DNA of 5,669 nt from Dysgonamonadaceae bacterium. Lineage in GTDB: Bacteria; Bacteroidota; Bacteroidia; Bacteroidales; Azobacteroidaceae. The position numbers were made by a program, and so were the translations under genes. Where the stretch lies: positions 1-5,669 of the forward strand of contig JAISNS010000298.1 in assembly GCA_031276105.1 (NCBI GenBank), given 5' to 3'. Shown here one piece after another: positions 1-5,669 of the stretch (the first letter of the stretch is position 1; each line of letters opens with the position of its first letter). The notes under the pieces were generated by a model, which had not been told where the DNA came from, ran no database searches, and saw only the letters and a list, made by a program, of their open reading frames with translations.

Positions 1-19
1 ATTCCTAATTCTTAATTCC
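1..19. repeat. Short 7-bp tandem repeat (TAATTCY) at the tamB 3' end
   Basis: The plus strand reads ATTCC, TAATTCT, TAATTCC, which is about 2.7 copies of a 7-base unit with one variable base. On the minus strand this is GGAATTA/AGAATTA/GGAAT. The repeat supplies the last tamB codons (G-I-K-N) and the TAG stop. It touches the window edge, so the array may continue to the left; its full length is unknown. Confidence 0.45.
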
Positions 20-3000
20 CAATAAATCGCGGATATAATTGAAATCTTTCCTGAAAAGAATGCCTATTCCCTGCGTCCATTCGGGAGTTATGCTGTAATA
101 ATTGCGGTAATTATAATGGTTGAAGCCTTTTAAGCGGATGTTGCCGCTGGGCGTAAGTTTGTATTCAATGTCCAAATCGCCGACAAGCGGAACGTTGTTT
201 TGGGTAATGCCGGGCGACGAATCGTCGTAATAGTCCATGTTGTTGATATATCCGAAATTTCCGTTGATAATAAGCCGGTTGTTCAGCAACGTGCTCGACA
301 ATAACAGTTCTACTTCGGTATTGGTTCTTTCGCCTTCATACGCCTGATGGAAAGTGGTTCCTATTTGGAAATTATCACTTAAACTGCCGAGCAGGTTAGA
401 GAGTTGCGACGACAGCGTAGAGGTGAGGAAAGAGAGGTCGTTGTTCAGCCGCGATTCGCTGCGAATATATTCGGGCGAGGTGTAGAAGCGGCTAAGCACA
501 AGCAAATAAAGTATCTGCCGGTTCATCATATCGTCTGTTCGGATATAGCTTTTTACCTGCCGGGTCAATTCGGAAGTAGAACCCGGCAAATCCAGATCAA
601 AAGAAATAGCCGGTTGATTCAACGGGCCTTTCAATAATAATATGCAATTAACGGGCACATTGTTTCGGGCGCTTAACAGGAATAAACGTTCGTCCAGATC
701 GCCCAGATTGGCGCTGACGGTATAAGCCGCATTCAAGTCTAATTCGGCGGCATAGGGGTCGCCCCGGAATGTAACGGCGCTTCCTTCGCCAATGTCGAAA
801 TTACGGATAATCACTTGTTGCAAAGAGAAATTGTATTTCCCTTTTTCAAATTTATAGTTGCCCATTACTTTCAACGGGGTGGAGGTTCCGTATTGAATAT
901 CCAAGTGTCCGGAGCCGTAAGCGCTGATTTTGTCGCCCGTCAAAGGATTCATAATAACATCGATGGCGGCGCCCGGAGTTATTCCCAGCGAGAGCGTCAG
1001 GCGGACTTCGGTTCCGGAATTGTTTTCGGTGAAAGCCGGACGGTTGGGAACCGGAGCAAGATGGGTTTGATCGCCGGCGGGAATGGAATCTTTCTCGTTG
1101 ATAAAATGAATGAAATTGTATTCGGCCACATCCGGTTCTTCCATGAAATTGAGCGTCATTTTCGAATTGTCATTGTTTTGCATGGATACATTGATGTTTA
1201 CCAAATCTTCCGTACCGTTTAATGTTGCCTTTCCGCTTCCGAAAACCGTACCGAAAAAGACCGGATTCGTATTTTTGCCGGCATTAAAAGCCATGAAATG
1301 ATCAAAATCCAGCTTAACGGCAAACCGGAAGTCGTCTAATTGCCGGTGTTGTATGTAACCGTCGGCAATCGCTTTGTTTTGGTGTTCGTCGTAAAGCGCC
1401 ATGTTTCGGATAGCTATTCTCTCCGGCGTACATCTGACCGTATCGGAAAAAGTGTAGTATGTGTTTAAGAATTTGATTTTGAATTTTCCGTTTTCAACAT
1501 GCACCGTTCCTTCAATCGTCGGGTGATTCAACTCGCCGAATAAGCGGAGAGGGCCGGTTATTTGCCCGGAAAAATCCTGAACGACTTTATGCAAATATTT
1601 CCGTAAAAACGCGGCGTCGGCATTTTTCGAGTCGAACAGAATAGACAGTTCTTCTTTAACCGGATAAATCATCCCATTGATATTGACCGACGAAGAGTCG
1701 TTTTTAATTACATTTCCCGTCATCTTAATTCCCTGTTTTTCCTCGTCCCAAGAACCGTTCAAAAGCAGGCGACCGAACATGGTTTTGTTAAAGGTAAAAT
1801 CGGTAACATCCAAATCGGTCGTCAGTTGGCGGGTATGGTACAAATCTTTGGCAAGCGCTTTTCCCGTCGCTATTCCTCCAAAATCCAAGGCTTTAATATT
1901 TAAGGCCTGAAACACGTAAGTTAAATCCACTTCGTTCAGTTCCACCCAAAGTTGTTCGTTGGCGTCGTGAGATATGTTTCCCTGTATCTCAACCCGTTGG
2001 TTTTCGTGCTGCACTTTGAAGTTATCAATTTCGATTTTTCCGGGATTAATCGTAATGCTTGTCGGGGAAAGCGTCCATGCCGAATCGTTGAAAACGACTT
2101 GCGATGGTTTGACGTCAATCCGGGCGGTCAACGATTCCGGATTGACGGTACGACTTAAATCCGTTGTAAATTCGAGTTTTCCCTTATGTTTCTTGAGCAT
2201 TGCATTGTCCCACAAAACAAGCGAATGGATGGTATTGTCTTTTGCCGTAAAAGAAGCGTCCAGATTTATCCGGTTCTTTTTTTGCAGGAGAACGCCGTTC
2301 AATTTCAGTTGGGCGTTATTTTCCATGCCGTTCAGTTTCAGTTTCCCGGCCTCAAGAGTTGCGCCGCCGGTTTCTATCTGTGGAATGTCCGCTTCGAGCA
2401 AAAGCGTATTGTTCAGGCTATTGTATGAGCCGGATAGTTCCGTCCGTCCATAAAGCGTAAACGGAAGTTCCAGGACGGAAATCAGGTTTTCGTTGCTGTT
2501 GAGAGTAAAACGGAACGAAAAATTGTTTTCTTCCTGTTTGCGCGGTTCGGGCGTATTGCTTCGGAAGAGCGACGATAAATAGAGCGATAACGTTTGTTTT
2601 ATTTCGGGGAGGAAACTTTTCAGCGAATAAGCGCCGGTTATTTCGCCGTTGATGATGTCGGAAAATATCCGGATTTCTTTTATTGTATCCTGCATATCGG
2701 CGCGTACAATCAAGTTGTCGATCGTGTGACTCCCGTTGGCGGTAGAAAAAGATATTTGATTCAAATGGATGTTTCCCAAGAGCTTATCAATGCTGTTGCC
2801 GGTAAAATCGGCGGATACGATGAACGAAAGTTTGGAATTTGGGTATTTGTCCGTGAAGTTCAATTCCTTTAAATGGATGTTGGTTGCCTGTGCGGAAAAT
2901 TTAAATTCGGAGTTATCGCCGTTTAGCACGAAAGCCCCGCCGGCTATCAGTTTGCCGTTGGCGTCGTCCACGGAGAGCGACCCGTTGAATCCCGATTGCG

Positions 3001-4435
3001 TAAAATTGCCGGATAAATCAATGTTTTTATAGTTATATCCTTCGTAATCAAACGACAATATACTGGCTCCGACATTTCCCGACCAGTGTTTGGCATCGTT
3101 CAGGATGGTATTTATATTGATTTTGAACGCCGCTTGCCCGAAATTATCATTGGCGGTCAACTGTTTCAAATTGAGGTTTTCGGAAGCAATCTGTCCCCTG
3201 ATAAAATGTTGCGGACTTTTTCCCCATATAACGTTGACGTCCACACAGCCGACATTCGTGTCGAAAACGCCGGAAGCATTCAGGTTGTTGAAGTTACCGC
3301 TTACTTCGCCGTTAAAGAAGACAGTTCCCAAGTTTTGTATCTGTTCCGGCCATTCGGTTTTTTTGTCCGGATTATTATTCATCAGTTGTTGAAAAGCAGA
3401 AGAAGTAATCATCGATTCGGAAACATGACACGTGAAGTGAATCCGGTCCGGGTCGGAAGAAGCAATGTTTTCGACCTGCCCGTTAGCCTTGAGGAAGAGT
3501 TCGTCGTTGTCGCGGAAAAGGAAATTATCGAACGAAAAATCGTTGATCGTGCCGGATAAATCGCCCTGACAGGCAATTTTATTATCGTAATGCGCCAAAG
3601 CGGGAACAAGCGGGGCAAGGTCTTTGAGGTAAATGGTTGACGGTTCGATTGATATTTGTACCGGCATTTCTTCAAGCGTTTTCGTGCGGCTGTAATCCAG
3701 TTGAATGTCGGTTATTTGCACTTTCGACGATGGGAGTTCCATGTTCAGCCGGTCAATCCGGGCTTTATTGCCGGCAGTATTTAGATGAAAAGAGAGGCGT
3801 TGCAACCGGAATCCCGATTTTTCGGTAAGGCTCAATTTGTCTAATCGAATATCCCAAGCGTCACGGTCGAGGTTCTCCAAACTGATTTTGGCCGATATTG
3901 CCTGTAAATGCAGGTCGTCCGGATGAAACAAACCCGGCGTGGGCGCAGCTGTTTTCACCCGGTAAGTCAGATTTCCCCGGCGGAGATTCACGTTTTTTAT
4001 GTTTACTTCGACCGGCGCATTTTCTTCATTGTCATCGGATCGAAAAGCGTCGATAATGTATTGGATATTCAGCGGCGCTTCCGGGTTTTCTCTGTTCAGG
4101 TGCAGATTGAACGAGAATAATTGTACCGAGTGGAAACGAAATTTTTTCTTGAACAGGGGAATCAAATCGAATCCGGCGCTTATCCGTTTGGCGGTGAATA
4201 AAGTATCTCCCGCTTGGTCTTTCAGGAAAACATTTTTAAGCGTAAGTTTATTGAATGGTTTCAATTCGAAGTGATCGATATGAATTTCGGTATTCAGTTT
4301 TTTCTCTAAGTATCCGGTTACAGCGGTTGATATTTCTTGTTGGATATAAGGTATTTGAAGGGCTACTGCCGGTAACAGGTAAAAGACCGTCAGGAAACAC
4401 AAGAGGATACGAATGGTATATTTGAATGTTTTCAT
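5..4435 (-). CDS. tamB: TamB-family (DUF490 / AsmA-like) translocation and assembly module protein, complete, 1476 aa
   Basis: This is a large inner-membrane-anchored periplasmic protein. In the TamB family such proteins form a long hydrophobic beta-groove between the membranes and serve outer-membrane protein assembly and/or phospholipid transport, working with a BamA-like partner (TamA; the related lipoprotein TamL in Bacteroidota). Seen: an uncleaved-type signal anchor at residues 7-27 (basic MKTFKYTIR, then a hydrophobic run, no lipobox). It is followed by the Bacteroidota-type start QIPYIQQE, with KKLNTEIHI near 45-53 and DLIPLFKKK at 90-98. Residues 50-1100 are alternating beta-strand repeats, many resembling N-I-x-L-K-x-L (267-273, 420-426, 519-525, 555-561). 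Likely flexible linkers lie near 131-142, 622-638 and 1112-1142. The C-terminal TamB domain spans roughly 1150-1476, with FEKGKYNFSL at 1196-1205, FRGDP at 1223-1227, YLLVLSRFYTSPE at 1310-1322 and TQGIGILFRKDFN at 1454-1466. E. coli TamB is about 1260 aa; longer forms are usual in this phylum. The start is fixed: upstream in frame there is no ATG before a stop at 4469-4471. The stop is TAG at 5-7. No tamA or tamL gene is visible nearby. The family call is firm; the exact cargo is unknown. Confidence 0.93.
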   Translation of the reverse strand: MKTFKYTIRILLCFLTVFYLLPAVALQIPYIQQEISTAVTGYLEKKLNTEIHIDHFELKPFNKLTLKNVFLKDQAGDTLFTAKRISAGFDLIPLFKKKFRFHSVQLFSFNLHLNRENPEAPLNIQYIIDAFRSDDNEENAPVEVNIKNVNLRRGNLTYRVKTAAPTPGLFHPDDLHLQAISAKISLENLDRDAWDIRLDKLSLTEKSGFRLQRLSFHLNTAGNKARIDRLNMELPSSKVQITDIQLDYSRTKTLEEMPVQISIEPSTIYLKDLAPLVPALAHYDNKIACQGDLSGTINDFSFDNFLFRDNDELFLKANGQVENIASSDPDRIHFTCHVSESMITSSAFQQLMNNNPDKKTEWPEQIQNLGTVFFNGEVSGNFNNLNASGVFDTNVGCVDVNVIWGKSPQHFIRGQIASENLNLKQLTANDNFGQAAFKININTILNDAKHWSGNVGASILSFDYEGYNYKNIDLSGNFTQSGFNGSLSVDDANGKLIAGGAFVLNGDNSEFKFSAQATNIHLKELNFTDKYPNSKLSFIVSADFTGNSIDKLLGNIHLNQISFSTANGSHTIDNLIVRADMQDTIKEIRIFSDIINGEITGAYSLKSFLPEIKQTLSLYLSSLFRSNTPEPRKQEENNFSFRFTLNSNENLISVLELPFTLYGRTELSGSYNSLNNTLLLEADIPQIETGGATLEAGKLKLNGMENNAQLKLNGVLLQKKNRINLDASFTAKDNTIHSLVLWDNAMLKKHKGKLEFTTDLSRTVNPESLTARIDVKPSQVVFNDSAWTLSPTSITINPGKIEIDNFKVQHENQRVEIQGNISHDANEQLWVELNEVDLTYVFQALNIKALDFGGIATGKALAKDLYHTRQLTTDLDVTDFTFNKTMFGRLLLNGSWDEEKQGIKMTGNVIKNDSSSVNINGMIYPVKEELSILFDSKNADAAFLRKYLHKVVQDFSGQITGPLRLFGELNHPTIEGTVHVENGKFKIKFLNTYYTFSDTVRCTPERIAIRNMALYDEHQNKAIADGYIQHRQLDDFRFAVKLDFDHFMAFNAGKNTNPVFFGTVFGSGKATLNGTEDLVNINVSMQNNDNSKMTLNFMEEPDVAEYNFIHFINEKDSIPAGDQTHLAPVPNRPAFTENNSGTEVRLTLSLGITPGAAIDVIMNPLTGDKISAYGSGHLDIQYGTSTPLKVMGNYKFEKGKYNFSLQQVIIRNFDIGEGSAVTFRGDPYAAELDLNAAYTVSANLGDLDERLFLLSARNNVPVNCILLLKGPLNQPAISFDLDLPGSTSELTRQVKSYIRTDDMMNRQILYLLVLSRFYTSPEYIRSESRLNNDLSFLTSTLSSQLSNLLGSLSDNFQIGTTFHQAYEGERTNTEVELLLSSTLLNNRLIINGNFGYINNMDYYDDSSPGITQNNVPLVGDLDIEYKLTPSGNIRLKGFNHYNYRNYYSITPEWTQGIGILFRKDFNYIRDLLGIKN

Positions 4436-4442
4436 TTTGAAA

Positions 4443-4477
4443 TTGACGGCAAAGCTATAAAAAAATGGCTACTTTTG
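4443..4477 (+). promoter_or_regulatory. Candidate Bacteroidota-type promoter for tsaD
   Basis: TACTTTTG (4470-4477), followed by CAG, matches the -7 consensus TAnnTTTG exactly and lies 27 bases before the tsaD ATG, giving a predicted leader of about 20 nt. The best -33 candidate is TTG at 4443-4445, with a 24-base spacer that is slightly longer than usual, so the upstream half is weak. A second, shorter box TAATTTG (4483-4489) lacks one spacer base and is a poorer candidate. The element overlaps the oppositely directed tamB promoter. Confidence 0.5.
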
Positions 4478-4481
4478 CAGA
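4450..4481 (-). promoter_or_regulatory. Candidate Bacteroidota-type promoter for tamB
   Basis: On the minus strand TAGCTTTG (4457 down to 4450) matches the -7 consensus TAnnTTTG exactly. Twenty bases upstream is TCTG (4481-4478), a three-of-four match to the -33 TTTG element. Only 14 bases separate the -7 box from the tamB ATG. If transcription starts a few bases past the box, the leader would be only about 7-10 nt. The -7 match is seen directly; promoter activity is inferred. Confidence 0.5.
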
Positions 4482-4504
4482 CTAATTTGCGTTAAATAAT
4501 AAAA

Positions 4505-5524
4505 ATGGATGTAACAATCATAGGAATAGAGTCTTCGTGCGACGATACGTCGGCGGCCGTAATACGTAACGGCTTGATTTTGTCGAACATCATTGCCGGG
4601 CAAAAAGTGCATGAAGCGTATGGCGGCGTCGTTCCCGAACTTGCTTCGCGGGCGCATCAGCAGAACATCATTCCGGTGGTCGACCGGGCATTGCAGCAGG
4701 CCGGCGTGAAGAAAAGCGAATTGTCGGCATTAGCCTTTACGCGCGGCCCCGGACTGTTGGGTTCGCTGTTGGTCGGAACCTCTTTTGCCAAAGGCTTTGC
4801 ATTGGCGTTGGGTATCCCGATGATAGAAGTGAATCATTTACAGGCGCATGTATTGGCGCATTTCATCCGCCAAAGCGAAGCGGACGACCGGCAGCCGGGT
4901 TTTCCCTTTTTGTGTTTACTGGTTTCGGGCGGCAATTCGCAAATCATTTTGGTACGTTCGTGGAAAGATATGGAAATTGTCGGCCAAACGATTGACGATG
5001 CAGCCGGCGAAGCTTTCGACAAATGCGCCAAAGTGATGGGTTTGCCTTATCCCGGCGGGCCGGTTGTCGACCGGTTGGCGCAGAGCGGCAATCCGCAGGC
5101 CTTCCGCTTGAGTAAACCGCAGATTCAAGGTTACGATTACAGTTTCAGCGGGTTAAAAACCTCTTTCCTGTATCTGTTGCGCGACGAGTTGAAAGTAAAT
5201 CCCCGCTTTGTGGAAGAGCGCCGGGCCGATTTGTGTGCCTGCCTTCAAGCTACGATTATCGAGATACTGATGGATAAATTGCGCCGTGCAGCCAACGATT
5301 TGAAAATACGGGAAGTAGCCATAGCCGGAGGCGTTTCGGCCAATTCCGGTTTACGGAAAGCATTGGAAGAACAGGCAGCCAAATACCGGTGGAAAATCCA
5401 TATTCCTCCGTTGGCTTTCACGACCGACAACGCGGCTATGGTGGCGATGAGCGGCTATTTCAAATATTTGGACAACGACTTCTGCCCGGTCGACGCCGTT
5501 CCGTTTTCCCGGGTGGAAATCTAA
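4505..5524 (+). CDS. tsaD: tRNA N6-adenosine threonylcarbamoyltransferase TsaD (formerly Gcp / YgjD), complete, 339 aa
   Basis: TsaD is the catalytic subunit that transfers the threonylcarbamoyl group from threonylcarbamoyl-AMP to N6 of adenosine 37 in tRNAs reading ANN codons (t6A). In bacteria it works in the cytoplasm with TsaB and TsaE, downstream of TsaC/TsaC2; none of those genes is in this window. Seen: an ASKHA-fold start IGIESSCDDT at 6-15 and GGVVPELASRAH at 40-51. The complete glycoprotease-family signature runs over residues 96-116 and contains metal-ligand histidines H111 and H115 (HLQAH). Further motifs are SGGNSQ at 141-146, DDAAGEAFDK at 164-173, YPGGP at 182-186, SFSGLKT at 213-219, AGGVSAN at 274-280 and TDNAAM at 307-312, where D308 corresponds to the third metal ligand. 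Length is normal for bacterial TsaD (about 335-345 aa). The start is unambiguous: an in-frame TAA lies at 4493-4495 with no other start between. There is no Shine-Dalgarno; the leader is A/T-rich (TAAATAATAAAA), as usual in Bacteroidota. All catalytic motifs are intact. The old name O-sialoglycoprotein endopeptidase is a misannotation. Confidence 0.98.
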   Translation: MDVTIIGIESSCDDTSAAVIRNGLILSNIIAGQKVHEAYGGVVPELASRAHQQNIIPVVDRALQQAGVKKSELSALAFTRGPGLLGSLLVGTSFAKGFALALGIPMIEVNHLQAHVLAHFIRQSEADDRQPGFPFLCLLVSGGNSQIILVRSWKDMEIVGQTIDDAAGEAFDKCAKVMGLPYPGGPVVDRLAQSGNPQAFRLSKPQIQGYDYSFSGLKTSFLYLLRDELKVNPRFVEERRADLCACLQATIIEILMDKLRRAANDLKIREVAIAGGVSANSGLRKALEEQAAKYRWKIHIPPLAFTTDNAAMVAMSGYFKYLDNDFCPVDAVPFSRVEI

Positions 5525-5579
5525 GGCGGTTTTATACGATGGTTTTGTACATTACTCAGGCAAAATTTTCAGCCGGATA

Positions 5580-5611
5580 TTTGCACAATTTGATTTATTG
5601 AATTACATTTG
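5580..5611 (+). promoter_or_regulatory. Candidate Bacteroidota-type promoter downstream of tsaD
   Basis: TTTG at 5580-5583, a 20-base spacer, then TACATTTG at 5604-5611. Both elements match the Bacteroidota -33/-7 consensus (TTTG and TAnnTTTG) at normal spacing, the best full match in the window. It would drive the gene beginning at 5643 with a leader of about 25 nt. The rest of the 5525-5642 spacer holds no convincing terminator: there is no GC-rich hairpin followed by a T run. Confidence 0.6.
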
Positions 5612-5642
5612 CAGCGGTTTTTGTAAAACAACAACAAAGAAT

Positions 5643-5669
5643 ATGGCAGCTTCCGTAAATAACAATTTA
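5643..5669 (+). CDS. 5' end of an unidentified gene, cut by the window edge
   Basis: An ATG at 5643 opens a frame that is still open at the right edge. The nine visible codons read MAASVNNNL, which is too little to assign a family. Support for a real start is contextual. It lies 118 bp after the tsaD stop on the same strand. A well-formed Bacteroidota-type promoter (5580-5611) ends 31 bp upstream. The leader just before the ATG is A-rich (AAAACAACAACAAAGAAT) with no Shine-Dalgarno, like the tsaD leader. The frame is also open upstream into the promoter, so the start is chosen by context and because it is the first ATG after the promoter. Having its own promoter suggests separate transcription rather than strict dependence on tsaD. 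Confidence 0.5.

Noticed and set aside
815..1222. A 135-codon plus-strand open frame inside tamB
   Set aside because: It is antisense to conserved TamB C-terminal sequence that must be coding on the minus strand, with a composition typical of a shadow frame.
1974..2453. A 159-codon plus-strand open frame inside tamB
   Set aside because: It lies wholly antisense to the well-supported tamB gene. Its translation is Ser/Phe/Arg-rich with no recognisable domain, and it has no promoter or leader of the type seen at the real starts.
2765..2882. Near-repeated DNA AAATGGATGTT at about 2764 and 2872
   Set aside because: It encodes the recurring N-I-H-L strand motif of the TamB beta-repeats, so protein repeat structure explains it; not a mobile or regulatory repeat.
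3086..3559. A 157-codon plus-strand open frame inside tamB
   Set aside because: Antisense shadow of tamB codons; the translation resembles no family I know and overlaps another equally open plus-strand frame (3090-3392).
4469..4657. A 62-codon minus-strand frame overlapping the divergent promoter region and tsaD start
   Set aside because: It is antisense to the highly conserved TsaD N-terminus and ends in the intergenic gap; no support as a gene.
5461..5470. Perfect palindrome CAAATATTTG within tsaD
   Set aside because: A single 10-bp AT-rich palindrome inside coding sequence is expected by chance and is not repeated at the promoters.
5505..5519. Hairpin TTTCC-CGGGT-GGAAA near the tsaD stop as a terminator
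   Set aside because: The stem is only 5 bp, it is inside the tsaD coding region, and no T-run follows.
5389..5601. A 70-codon plus-strand frame running from within tsaD into the spacer
   Set aside because: Most of it is an alternate frame of conserved TsaD sequence; the tail into the spacer shows no conserved motif and no separate start signal.
1..5669. A novel defence, mobile or CRISPR-like system
   Set aside because: The window is filled by two intact housekeeping genes with no transposase, integrase, spaced repeat array, toxin-antitoxin pair or nuclease/helicase motif.

Overview
The window looks like chromosomal DNA from a Bacteroidota bacterium, most likely of the order Bacteroidales. 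Three things point there. The large TamB-family protein has the N- and C-terminal signatures of the Bacteroidota subtype. The start codons lack Shine-Dalgarno sequences and sit behind A-rich leaders. The intergenic regions carry TAnnTTTG boxes, the -7 element typical of Bacteroidota promoters. Base composition is moderate, roughly 45-50% GC by eye. Genus or species cannot be named from this sequence alone.

Layout: positions 5-4435 (minus strand) are filled by one complete 1476-residue gene for a TamB/AsmA-like envelope protein. Its stop codon lies at the left edge, inside a short 7-bp tandem repeat. Positions 4436-4504 are a 69-bp divergent intergenic region with candidate promoters facing both ways. 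Positions 4505-5524 (plus strand) hold a complete tsaD gene for the catalytic subunit of tRNA t6A synthesis. Positions 5525-5642 are a 118-bp spacer with a good Bacteroidota-type promoter match and no convincing terminator. At 5643 an ATG opens a further plus-strand gene, of which only nine codons are visible and which cannot be identified.

The two complete genes belong to separate housekeeping processes. TamB is a periplasm-spanning protein for outer-membrane assembly or lipid transport. TsaD acts in the cytoplasm, modifying A37 of tRNAs that read ANN codons. They are divergently transcribed from a shared compact promoter region, so their expression may be physically coupled, but nothing here shows a shared pathway. 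I see no RNA gene, CRISPR array, insertion sequence, phage gene or defence system. This is essentially an ordinary core-genome region, and the most interesting points are regulatory and architectural.
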